Below the pieces are notes generated by a model. The model saw nothing but the letters and a program-made list of their open reading frames with translations, had not been told where the DNA came from and did not search any database. A DNA stretch of 18,292 nucleotides from 2-12-FULL-42-15 sp964196565 (GTDB lineage: Bacteria > Pseudomonadota > Gammaproteobacteria > Coxiellales > Coxiellaceae): contig CAXMUH010000055.1 of assembly GCA_964196565.1 (NCBI GenBank), positions 1 to 18,292 of the forward strand. The letters run 5' to 3'. Below are positions 7,807 through 15,127 of the stretch, one piece after another (position 1 is the stretch's first letter; each line of letters opens with the position of its first letter). The translations under genes and the position numbers were made by a program.

Positions 7807-8589
7807 CTATAGTCGATACATCAACTTCACTCCAAGTGCATATAAAAATGGTATGTAATATTTAACCGGTTTCTCATTGCTTCGGCCATAACCGGCAACA
7901 TATTGAAAAAATAATTCCAGCATCACATGGGTTTGGAAAACATAATTGACGCCAACACCAAATGTTGCGCTAACTTGTGAACCGCTGGTGATAATGTCTT
8001 TGCGTTCGGTAAAATCAACTCCAGCATTGGCAAAGCCGCGAAAGCCACTGTTACTAATTCGAGTCATAAATTTTGCCACTAAAATATAAGCCCAAGTTTC
8101 TGAACTCATATCAACGGCATTTTCTAGTGGATTTACGCTACTGTAAAAAGTATAGCTTTTATCTAAATGAATAACGGTAGTTGGAAAACGGATATAGGTG
8201 GCTTCAAGCGCCCAAAAAGGTTTTACCTCAAAGCCAATGGTTGCGCCCCAAACAGCGCCATCATCACCAGCTGAGATGGGTGCAGAAACAGATAACATGG
8301 TTGGGTCGCAAAGGGGATCCGCCGGATCACAACTAATGACCAATTTACTCCAGTCAGTACTGCCATAGCCGACGATAGCACCAAAATAGAATGGACGTTG
8401 CTTCCATAAAGTAAGATTCGGCCTCGGGTCTTTAGGGTGTTGCTTTTTTAAATCAGTATGTGAATGTTTAGCTTGAATGACCGAAGCTTGCCCGGATAAA
8501 GCGAGATACGAAGGTTCTGCGAATGCAAGCTCTTGGATAAAAAATGACAGAATAATGATAACAGTAAATAAAAACTGTTTAGGCAACAT
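7807..8589 (-). CDS. Small outer-membrane beta-barrel protein of unknown function
   Basis: A 260-residue exported protein. The signal peptide ends near residue 24 (ELAFA-EPS). A hydrophilic His/Lys-rich stretch (about 36-58) precedes a barrel-like region from about 66 to the end, with alternating amphipathic strands (FYFGAIVGYG, GAVWGATIGFEV, TWAYILVAKF, SATFGVGVNYVF, FLYALGVKLMYRL) that resemble OmpA/OmpW-type eight-stranded barrels. Two cysteines (C87, C94) lie in the first predicted extracellular loop and could form a disulfide. The C-terminus ends in Leu after aromatic residues rather than the usual Phe. ATG at 8587-8589 has CGGAG about 7 bases upstream. The 5' leader abuts the 64-bp inverted repeat. 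The barrel fold is inferred from pattern; the function is unknown. Confidence 0.75.
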   Translation of the reverse strand: MLPKQFLFTVIIILSFFIQELAFAEPSYLALSGQASVIQAKHSHTDLKKQHPKDPRPNLTLWKQRPFYFGAIVGYGSTDWSKLVISCDPADPLCDPTMLSVSAPISAGDDGAVWGATIGFEVKPFWALEATYIRFPTTVIHLDKSYTFYSSVNPLENAVDMSSETWAYILVAKFMTRISNSGFRGFANAGVDFTERKDIITSGSQVSATFGVGVNYVFQTHVMLELFFQYVAGYGRSNEKPVKYYIPFLYALGVKLMYRL

Positions 8590-8608
8590 ATAGACTCCGG
8601 TGTAATGC

Positions 8609-8672
8609 GGTCAAGTCTTGATGTTATACATTTAAAAGCGTTTAAGTAAATGTATAAAGCCAAGACTTGACC
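8609..8672. repeat. 64-bp near-perfect inverted repeat (REP/MITE-like hairpin)
   Basis: The outer arms GGTCAAGTCTTG (8609-8620) and CAAGACTTGACC (8661-8672) are perfect complements. After a 3-base mismatch the inner arms TTATACATTT (8624-8633) and AAATGTATAA (8648-8657) pair again, and the tip TTAAA-AGCG-TTTAA pairs too. It fills almost the whole gap between the cysteine-rich gene and the beta-barrel gene, both on the minus strand. There is no T-tract directly after the stem, so it is not a standard intrinsic terminator. The structure suits a short palindromic mobile repeat; no other copy is in this window. Confidence 0.7.
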
Positions 8673-8681
8673 CCTTGCTCC

Positions 8682-9014
8682 TTAGCAATTAGCTTGAGCG
8701 TAGCTTACAGCCGTAACGCACGAAGCATGATCAGCATTAGGCGGAAACATGTTTCTATATTTAGTACAAAACCCAGAAACATTAGTCACATGCCTAATGT
8801 TGGTAGTAATGTTATGCATTGTACAAAGACCGGCTGGTTGATGTAGCTTACAGTAATGGACTGCGCTGGCGTAGAAGCAGCTGCAAAAATTTGCGTCAGA
8901 GGTTTCGCAGGTTCCTGGAGCTGAGACTCGAGTTAACGCTTCTAAAGGGTTGGCAACACTAAGTGCCGGGATGAGTGCTAAGGCGAATACGCTCGATAAT
9001 ATAAATTTTTTCAT
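8682..9014 (-). CDS. Small exported protein with eight cysteines, function unknown
   Basis: A 110-residue protein with a clear signal peptide (MKKFILSSVFALALIPALSVA, cleavage near residue 21). The mature part of about 89 residues has eight cysteines (C36, C44, C46, C55, C64, C83, C99 and the C-terminal C110), an even number consistent with four disulfides made in the periplasm. It has no lipobox (no Cys at +1) and no CxxCH heme motif. I do not recognise the family. Start: ATG at 9012-9014 with AAGGA about 7 bases upstream. It has its own candidate promoter at 9035-9063 and is followed by the inverted repeat, so it may be a single-gene unit. Possible roles (inhibitor, adhesin, secreted effector-like protein) are speculation; the signal peptide and cysteine pattern are direct observations. 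Confidence 0.85.
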   Translation of the reverse strand: MKKFILSSVFALALIPALSVANPLEALTRVSAPGTCETSDANFCSCFYASAVHYCKLHQPAGLCTMHNITTNIRHVTNVSGFCTKYRNMFPPNADHASCVTAVSYAQANC

Positions 9015-9034
9015 AAGAAAATCCTTGTAGGTTA

Positions 9035-9063
9035 ATTTGAAAATAATCCTATTCTCAGGTCAA
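9035..9063 (-). promoter_or_regulatory. Candidate sigma70 promoter for the cysteine-rich exported protein
   Basis: On the minus strand TTGACC (9058-9063, 5 of 6 consensus) and TCAAAT (9035-9040, 4 of 6) are spaced by 17 bp. Transcription would begin near 9028, leaving a leader of about 13 bases that still includes the AAGGA ribosome binding site. Sequence match only. Confidence 0.45.
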
Positions 9064-9098
9064 AAGAAATGAGTTAGGCATCCTTACCCCGGCGCGGT

Positions 9099-9533
9099 TT
9101 ATTTTTGCGCTCGGACTGCTAAAACATCGCATTTAGCAGCATGTAGAATAGCATTTGCGCGTGATCCGAGCAAAGCTTCTAAACCATGATGTCCGTGAGT
9201 GCCGACAACAATAAGATCAGTGTTTAATTTTTTCGCTAGTTCTAAAACGTAATGTTTAACGCTTCCCATTTCGATATGTTGATGTTGTGGTGGAATATCA
9301 AGCTCTTGCGCCTGTTCGGATAATTTTTCACGGGCGGCAGCTTCAATGGCTTGTTCTAAATTTAAGTCAATCGGAACTGAAAACTCGCCGCCATAAGCTG
9401 CAGGTGCATTTTCGATCACATGGATAATATCGAGGCTGGCTTGAGTGCGATTGGCAATTTCACGCACTTTTTTGGCAGCTAATGAACAGTTGTCGGATAA
9501 ATCAGTGGCGAATAGAATATGTTTATAGTTCAT
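9099..9533 (-). CDS. uspA: Universal stress protein, UspA family
   Basis: A 144-residue single-domain cytoplasmic protein of the Usp fold. It opens with YKHILFATDLSDNC, ends with DVLAVRA and has the nucleotide-binding loop VVGTHGHHGLEALLGSRAN (about 112-130), the G-x2-G-x8-GS pattern of ATP-binding Usp proteins. Family members dimerise and help survival in stress or growth arrest; the exact role is not predictable. ATG at 9531-9533 lies 3 bp after the rsmA stop, and its ribosome binding site AAAGGA is inside the end of rsmA, so it is probably the last gene of the lptD operon. In E. coli this position after rsmA is held by apaG. Which of the several Usp paralogs it is cannot be told from sequence alone. 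Confidence 0.92.
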   Translation of the reverse strand: MNYKHILFATDLSDNCSLAAKKVREIANRTQASLDIIHVIENAPAAYGGEFSVPIDLNLEQAIEAAAREKLSEQAQELDIPPQHQHIEMGSVKHYVLELAKKLNTDLIVVGTHGHHGLEALLGSRANAILHAAKCDVLAVRAQK

Positions 9534-9536
9534 AAA

Positions 9537-10325
9537 TTAAAATCCTTTATTGGTTTCGACTAAAAAATTACTGATGTTTACATAATCATCTACGCTAAGT
9601 TGCTGAGGACGAGACTTTGGGTCAATTCCAAGTGCGCTTAATGATTTTGCGTCAATTATCCCTTTTAAACAATTGCTGAGCGTTTTTCGCCGATAAGTGA
9701 AAGCATTCTTAACAATTTGGCCGAATAAATCAAGGCTTTTTGCCTCTACCAAAGGTGATTTTGGAGTCATGCGTACAAAAGCGGAAATAACTTTGGGTGG
9801 TGGCTGAAATGCAGATGGTGGAATTTCAAATAAAAATTGATTATCACAATAATATTGGGTCATTACGCTTAAGCGGCTGTAATTTGTATCGCCAGCGGGG
9901 GCGCACATGCGCTGCACGACTTCTTTTTGCAGCATAAAGTGCATATCTTTAACCAAATTAATTGAGCCAAACAGATAAAACAATAATGGGGTGGAAATAT
10001 TATACGGCAGGTTGCCAACGACGCGCAGAGACTGAGGCTTGTGGCTGATGCTCGTAAAATCAAAGCGAAGCACATCTTGGTTATGAATGTTCAATTGTGG
10101 GTAGTGCTGTTTTAAATGTGCAGCTAAATCACGGTCAATCTCAATGACATCGAGTAGGTCACAGATTGGTAGCAATAATTCAGTTAACACCCCCTCACCC
10201 GGCCCAATTTCGACGAGGTGCTCGCCTGGTTGTGGATGGATGGAGCGAATAATTTGATTAATTATAGAAGCTTCAACTAAAAAATGTTGTCCGAAGCGTT
10301 TACGTGGGCGATGTTTGCTATTCAT
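9537..10325 (-). CDS. rsmA: 16S rRNA (adenine(1518)-N6/adenine(1519)-N6)-dimethyltransferase
   Basis: The 262-residue KsgA/RsmA enzyme uses S-adenosylmethionine to dimethylate two adjacent adenines in helix 45 of 16S rRNA, a late checkpoint of 30S assembly. Recognised by the N-terminal RKRFGQHFL (8-16), SAM motif I EIGPGEGVLT (39-48), E62 in DVIEID, NQDVLRFD, the catalytic NLPYNIS (105-111) and the C-terminal AFTYRRKTLSNCLK. Length fits the family. The ATG overlaps the pdxA stop by 4 bp (ATGA), which points to translational coupling. Also known as ksgA; loss gives kasugamycin resistance in other bacteria. No irregularity is seen. Confidence 0.98.
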   Translation of the reverse strand: MNSKHRPRKRFGQHFLVEASIINQIIRSIHPQPGEHLVEIGPGEGVLTELLLPICDLLDVIEIDRDLAAHLKQHYPQLNIHNQDVLRFDFTSISHKPQSLRVVGNLPYNISTPLLFYLFGSINLVKDMHFMLQKEVVQRMCAPAGDTNYSRLSVMTQYYCDNQFLFEIPPSAFQPPPKVISAFVRMTPKSPLVEAKSLDLFGQIVKNAFTYRRKTLSNCLKGIIDAKSLSALGIDPKSRPQQLSVDDYVNISNFLVETNKGF

Positions 10326-11290
10326 AGTGGTTCGGTTAATTTAATTGCTAATTGGACGGCGCTCACTAAACTGCTTTCATCTGCATTTTTGTTGCCGGCT
10401 AAGTCAAACGCACTACCATGGTCAACAGAAGTGCGGATAAACGGTAAACCAAGCGTTACATTAACAAGCTTGCCAAACCCTAAAGTTTTAAACACCGGCA
10501 ATCCTTGATCGTGAAACAAGGTAATTATAACATCAACCGGATTTTTTTCTGCCCATTTAAATACTGTGTCTGCAGACACGGGACCGATGATGTCTATATT
10601 TTGTTGGCGTAATTTGTTTAAGGTGGGTTCGATAATATTTATTTCTTCACCACCAATGCAACCTTGTTCACCGGCATGCGGATTAAGGCCAGTGATGAGT
10701 AATTTAGGATGCTTAATCTGAAAAAGGTTTTGTAACGCGTGATTAATAATATGAATAGTGACGGTTAAGTTTTCTTCAGTGATAGCAGCGGGGACTTCGG
10801 CTAGTGGAATATGTGTAGTCACTAATGCTAAGCGTTTTTCCCCGAGAGTAAAAAGCATCACCGCTTTTTCCACGCCGGATTTCTCTGCAAGATAATCGGT
10901 ATGACCGTTAAAATTAATGCCATGTTGATTGATCAGCGCTTTATTTATGGGGCCGGTGACTAATGCACTAAATTCACCATTAAGACAACCATCAATCGCT
11001 AAGTCTAGGGCTGATAGCGCGCAGCCTGAATTGGCCACATTGGGTTGGCCTGGTTGGCATATTTCGGCAAGCGGCTGATGTATAATGGAAAAGGGTGCTG
11101 GAGCTTCGGCTTGATATTCGGGTAAATCGATTTTTAAATCAAGTCCGGCCGCGCGTTGTTCTAGCATGTTTTTATCAGCAATCCCAACCACAGGGATTGG
11201 GAATTTATGCCCTGCCAGCTTGACCAAAATATCCGGCCCTATGCCAGCTGGCTCGCCTGGTGTGATAATGATCGGTTTTAACCTTTGCAT
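10322..11290 (-). CDS. pdxA: 4-hydroxythreonine-4-phosphate dehydrogenase
   Basis: This 322-residue NAD-dependent, metal-requiring enzyme oxidises 4-phosphohydroxy-L-threonine in the DXP-dependent route to pyridoxal phosphate. Visible motifs: ITPGEPAGIGPD (9-20), VTGPINKA (111-118), NGHTDYLA (128-135), and the three metal-binding histidines H160 (VTTHIPL), H205 (NPHAGE) and H260 (LFHDQG), spaced exactly as H166/H211/H266 in E. coli PdxA. The C-terminal RTSVDHGSAFDLAG loop is intact. The start ATG overlaps the surA stop by one base (TAATG) and the gene's own stop overlaps rsmA, so the three genes are coupled. The surA-pdxA-rsmA order is conserved in gammaproteobacteria. Confidence 0.98.
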   Translation of the reverse strand: MQRLKPIIITPGEPAGIGPDILVKLAGHKFPIPVVGIADKNMLEQRAAGLDLKIDLPEYQAEAPAPFSIIHQPLAEICQPGQPNVANSGCALSALDLAIDGCLNGEFSALVTGPINKALINQHGINFNGHTDYLAEKSGVEKAVMLFTLGEKRLALVTTHIPLAEVPAAITEENLTVTIHIINHALQNLFQIKHPKLLITGLNPHAGEQGCIGGEEINIIEPTLNKLRQQNIDIIGPVSADTVFKWAEKNPVDVIITLFHDQGLPVFKTLGFGKLVNVTLGLPFIRTSVDHGSAFDLAGNKNADESSLVSAVQLAIKLTEPL

Positions 11291-12255
11291 TAACTGCTGG
11301 GATATATTTTTATATAAGCATTTTTACGCAATTGCTTTAACCACTTTTCTAATGCTTTACGGAATTTTTGTTGAAACAGCATTTTCTGTGCTTGTTGATC
11401 CGATACGGTTCCCAGATCTTTTTTAATGTTAACCAGTTTCAGTACATGATATCCGTTGCCAGCAAGAATTGGTTGTGACACACCGCCTTTTTTCATTTTA
11501 GCAACAGGCACAGAAAATAAATCAGGTAAATCGGATAATGGTTGCCAGCCCATATCGTTGGTTTTAATGAGTGGGTCGCTTTTAGAAATGTGTTTACCAT
11601 TTTTTAATTGCTGAATAAGATGCTGGGCATTTTTAAGTGCGCTATATTTTTGAGTACTGGTTGGGTGTGCTTGTAAAGGCACTAAATAATCAACAATGTA
11701 ATAATCATTGGTTTCATTTTGTTTTTGCAATTTGAGTTTAAAAGCTTGGATTTGCGCTTTAGTAATATTCAATGAACCGCTTATCGCTTGTTGTTGCAAG
11801 TTACTTACGATCAATTGATCACGAATTTGTTTTTGAAATGCAGAAAAATCAATATTTTGGTCTTTTAATTTTTGTTTTAGTTGGTCAAGCGTCATATTAT
11901 TCTGTTTGGCAATGTGACCAATGGCAGCGTCCACTTGAGCTTGGGTGGCTTTAATTTTGTTTTGACTAGCAATTTGCAATTGCAGTTTCTGATAGATGAG
12001 ACCTTGAATGATTTTATCTTTCAGTTTTTTGTCAGAAGGTATGGGGATACCGCGTTGGCGAAATTGCTGCTTTGCAGCATCAACGGCATTATCAACATCA
12101 CTTTGGGTGACAATCTCTTGATTGACCACAGCGACAATGCGATTGATGGGTTCAACTGATCCACTGCTAGAAGTGGCGGGGCTAGGCAGAGCAAATGCAC
12201 CCAAGTTGAAAGCGAGTAGCAATGTGATGATTAACGTGCTAAATAATTTGTTCAT
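11290..12255 (-). CDS. surA: Periplasmic chaperone SurA with a single parvulin domain
   Basis: A 321-residue periplasmic chaperone that escorts unfolded outer-membrane proteins to the BAM complex. The signal peptide ends near ALPSPA (residue 25). The SurA N-terminal domain spans about 36-175 (INRIVAVVNQEIVTQSDVDNA is the family signature), then one parvulin-like domain (about 185-278, DMGWQPLSDLPDLF and GNGYHVLKLV) and a C-terminal helix (284-320). E. coli SurA has 428 residues and two parvulin domains; here only one is present, in a complete open frame, so this is a short form and not a broken gene. The ATG follows lptD by 14 bp with AAGGT upstream. Next to lptD, whose barrel is a known SurA client. 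Confidence 0.93.
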   Translation of the reverse strand: MNKLFSTLIITLLLAFNLGAFALPSPATSSSGSVEPINRIVAVVNQEIVTQSDVDNAVDAAKQQFRQRGIPIPSDKKLKDKIIQGLIYQKLQLQIASQNKIKATQAQVDAAIGHIAKQNNMTLDQLKQKLKDQNIDFSAFQKQIRDQLIVSNLQQQAISGSLNITKAQIQAFKLKLQKQNETNDYYIVDYLVPLQAHPTSTQKYSALKNAQHLIQQLKNGKHISKSDPLIKTNDMGWQPLSDLPDLFSVPVAKMKKGGVSQPILAGNGYHVLKLVNIKKDLGTVSDQQAQKMLFQQKFRKALEKWLKQLRKNAYIKIYPSS

Positions 12256-12269
12256 TTATTTTATTACCT

Positions 12270-15050
12270 TTATGGTTTGTAGCCAGGAATAATGCTTTGG
12301 ACAAGACCGCTTGTTCCAGAGCCAAAGCTGCCCAGTCCTTTGAGTGTCAGCTCAACAAAATAACTCATTTCGAAGTCATTTTTCAAGCCACTGTTTTGAT
12401 TGATCGTCGATTGATTGAATAACCTCTTGATTATTAAGCGAATTGCCCAGCAACAACTATCATATTGTATGCCTCCATAGAGGGTATCAAATCGTTTTGT
12501 ATAGAAGTCATAGTCAGAATAACCCAATGCGCTTACCCGATCATTTAAAGGCCAGGCGAAATTAAATACAAGATGGGTGGAATTATTAACAAAATCGTTA
12601 GCTGTGTTGTCGGTGGTTGGGGTAAAAGTTGCAATGGAATGAGGGTTAGCGCTGACAAAAAGGTAATTAAGATGAAAGATCCGGTGGCCACCACGATTAT
12701 AGCCGATGCCAAATCCTGCATTGTTGGTGGTGCTAAATTTGGGATCCCATGCGACTGTCCCTGTAAATGACCACAAGTCGTTCGGAAAAAACGAAAGATT
12801 AGCAACCACAGGGGAGAAATCACGTTGAGTCAAGTTGCAGCCTGGGATTAAACAAACTTTGGGTTGAGAGATATAATAGATATCACCCACATTGGCACTT
12901 AATATACGAGCACCATTGCTGTTTCGAATAATATTAGAGCTGAGACCAAAGCTCACTTGATTTGCATTTTCAATTCGATCATAGCTTTCAAAAGTGTTGA
13001 GCGCATATAATTGGTCGAAGAAAAAAGGCAGTTGTATGGTATCAAAGTTAGGTAGCTTGTCTTGATTGGTGTAGGGTACATATAAATAGTATAATCGTGG
13101 CTCAAGGGTTTGATTATAAGAGTCATGATGCATACTAAAGTGACGAAAAAGATGCAAGCCCATATCGATGTCAACGATCGGCAATCCTCGTGTTAGTTTG
13201 GAATTTATTCCTGGAATTGAATTTTGAGTATCATAAACTGTTTCGTCAAACCAAACCTCAGGTTTAATATACGCAGCACTGTTTTCAAGCATTAAATTAA
13301 ATCCGGGTCGAAGATGAAAGCGAGTGCCAAAGGGTTTGCCGGGAAATAGTATACTTTTGTATTCAAAATTAGTGAAGTCGTTATCTATTTCAAAGCTAAA
13401 GTCATCTGAAAGTGGGTAATAACCAAAAGCATTAAGGTCTGGCAATCGTCGATACTGGTCAAGTGCTTGTTTGATTGCTTGCCGCGGCCCTTGAATTTGA
13501 GTGATTAAATGCAGCGTTTGATAACCCTGGGCATACAGGCTGCTGTCCCAGTGGACGCCATTGTATCGCAATTGAAATAGGTTTAGCAATTGGTTAGTGG
13601 TTGAATTTGCAGACAAAGAGGGCGTGCTGACATCGGTTAAATAATAAGGATCACTGACCAGATTCAAATAATAACGCATGGATAAATGTTGGTTAAACTG
13701 AGAGTTATCTCGCATACCAAGCATGCCGCGTTGATTTTTCATCTTGGTCAATGCGTTTAAATAAGGTTCGTAGACGTCTGGCGGATAGTTTGTGTTATCG
13801 GAGGAATACGTGTTAATTGCATTACGACGAAACTTGCTAAAACGCTGATCATCGGGTAAAAAATTAAAGAAAATTGTGCCATGAGAGCTTTTTGTTAGGT
13901 AGCGAAATACAGAGGCTAATAGAAAACCACGGCTTCCATAGAGTTCAGGCGTTAGCAAAAGATCGTAATTGGGGGCTATATTAAAATAATAGGGAAGTGC
14001 TAAATAGATTCCCGAGTTACTGGTCTGACCAATTACTGGAAACAGTATGCCGGTTTTACGATCGTTGTTGAGTTGAAAATTATAATAGGGAAAATAGAAA
14101 ACCGGGATATTTTTTAAGCGAATAACGGCATTGTATGCTTGGCCGACGTTGTTGGTTTGATCCAAAATCAGTGTCGATGTTGAAAATTGCCACGCAGGAG
14201 ATTTGGGCGGGCAAGTTGAAAAGGTTGCATGTTTTAGGGTAATCACTTTGTTGGAATCTTGAATTGCGCTGGCTGCAGTTCCCCAGGCATTATAAGGCCC
14301 AGGTAATGGCCCGCTTTCCGAACCTTTGCTAAAGTAATGATAAGCGATCTTTCTAATGTCAACGGTTCGTGGATAGAGGGTGACTATGCCACTGTCGGTT
14401 ACAAACAGAGATTTTTCTTGGTAAATGCGCACATGGCCTATGATGGCGAGTTTATCTATTTTATTGGTTTTGCTGTTTCGGAAAATATAGACTTTGTCAG
14501 CGTATATAACACGCCCTGGTTGAGTGATAACCACATTGCCTTTTAATACCGACAGGCCTTTTAATCTAAATTGTTCTGGTCCATTCGCTGTAATTTGAAT
14601 GGGGGCGTTTTTGTAAACGAGAGGGTGATTTTTAATGTATTGAGGTACGGTGTAAACCCCAGGACAAAAATCTTTTTGTACGGGTGTCTGTTCCCACCCC
14701 AGTTCATCAGCGATATGTTGCAGATATTGAGTTCTTGGCAAATGGGTTGGTAGCGTGCCAGATGAGGCTTTGTGCACCGAGCGATGTTTATACTTTTGAG
14801 TGCGTTGTTTGATTAGGGTGGATTTTTTTTTACGGACTATTTTTTTTGTTGCTTTGTTCAGGTTTGCTTCATAATGGCTGAGTGGAAATACCTTGGGTGG
14901 GGCATTGAGTGCGCTCGAGCTTATGCGATGGCTTTTGGGTTGTACCACTATTTGATCAGCAAACGCCGTCATTGAGTATAATGTGGTGCTTAACAAGATG
15001 CCAAATACTGATCCTGAAAGCCTTGTTGTTTTTTTGATTTTCACGTCCAA
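12270..15050 (-). CDS. lptD: LPS-assembly protein LptD
   Basis: A 926-residue outer-membrane translocon that, with LptE, inserts lipopolysaccharide into the outer leaflet. A signal peptide (cleavage near TAFA-DQ, residue 31) is followed by an unusual basic linker (about 65-95), the OstA/LptA-like domain (about 150-285) and the barrel domain to the C-terminus (KTGILFPVIGQT is typical). The four disulfide cysteines of LptD have counterparts: C129, C280 and the adjacent pair C866-C867 (E. coli C31, C173, C724, C725). An extra pair C733/C738 lies in a predicted loop. E. coli LptD is 784 residues; much of the excess is about 95 residues before C129. Start is TTG at 15048-15050 or, more typical, GTG at 15042-15044; the ribosome binding site is weak. 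First gene of the lptD-surA-pdxA-rsmA-uspA operon. Confidence 0.96.
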   Translation of the reverse strand: MDVKIKKTTRLSGSVFGILLSTTLYSMTAFADQIVVQPKSHRISSSALNAPPKVFPLSHYEANLNKATKKIVRKKKSTLIKQRTQKYKHRSVHKASSGTLPTHLPRTQYLQHIADELGWEQTPVQKDFCPGVYTVPQYIKNHPLVYKNAPIQITANGPEQFRLKGLSVLKGNVVITQPGRVIYADKVYIFRNSKTNKIDKLAIIGHVRIYQEKSLFVTDSGIVTLYPRTVDIRKIAYHYFSKGSESGPLPGPYNAWGTAASAIQDSNKVITLKHATFSTCPPKSPAWQFSTSTLILDQTNNVGQAYNAVIRLKNIPVFYFPYYNFQLNNDRKTGILFPVIGQTSNSGIYLALPYYFNIAPNYDLLLTPELYGSRGFLLASVFRYLTKSSHGTIFFNFLPDDQRFSKFRRNAINTYSSDNTNYPPDVYEPYLNALTKMKNQRGMLGMRDNSQFNQHLSMRYYLNLVSDPYYLTDVSTPSLSANSTTNQLLNLFQLRYNGVHWDSSLYAQGYQTLHLITQIQGPRQAIKQALDQYRRLPDLNAFGYYPLSDDFSFEIDNDFTNFEYKSILFPGKPFGTRFHLRPGFNLMLENSAAYIKPEVWFDETVYDTQNSIPGINSKLTRGLPIVDIDMGLHLFRHFSMHHDSYNQTLEPRLYYLYVPYTNQDKLPNFDTIQLPFFFDQLYALNTFESYDRIENANQVSFGLSSNIIRNSNGARILSANVGDIYYISQPKVCLIPGCNLTQRDFSPVVANLSFFPNDLWSFTGTVAWDPKFSTTNNAGFGIGYNRGGHRIFHLNYLFVSANPHSIATFTPTTDNTANDFVNNSTHLVFNFAWPLNDRVSALGYSDYDFYTKRFDTLYGGIQYDSCCWAIRLIIKRLFNQSTINQNSGLKNDFEMSYFVELTLKGLGSFGSGTSGLVQSIIPGYKP

Positions 15051-15093
15051 TATTTCTTTTGTGAATCGTGCCAGATTATGTTTGAATAATAAA

Positions 15094-15118
15094 CTTATTT
15101 AATAAGATAAGCTATAAT
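15094..15118. promoter_or_regulatory. Divergent lptD/amgK control region: palindrome and -10 box
   Basis: The 77-bp gap between the two divergent genes contains TATAAT (15113-15118), a consensus -10 box reading toward amgK, with no good -35 box. Transcription would start near 15125. Just upstream lies CTTATTTAATAAG (15094-15106), a perfect 6-bp inverted repeat that could be an operator or simply AT-rich sequence. A weak CATAAT reading toward lptD is also present on the minus strand. Confidence 0.35.
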
Positions 15119-15127
15119 CCCCTATTT

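Noticed and set aside
8448..8663. 71-codon minus-strand open frame over the 64-bp inverted repeat
   Set aside because: Overlaps the barrel gene's signal peptide in another frame and is coded mostly by repeat sequence.
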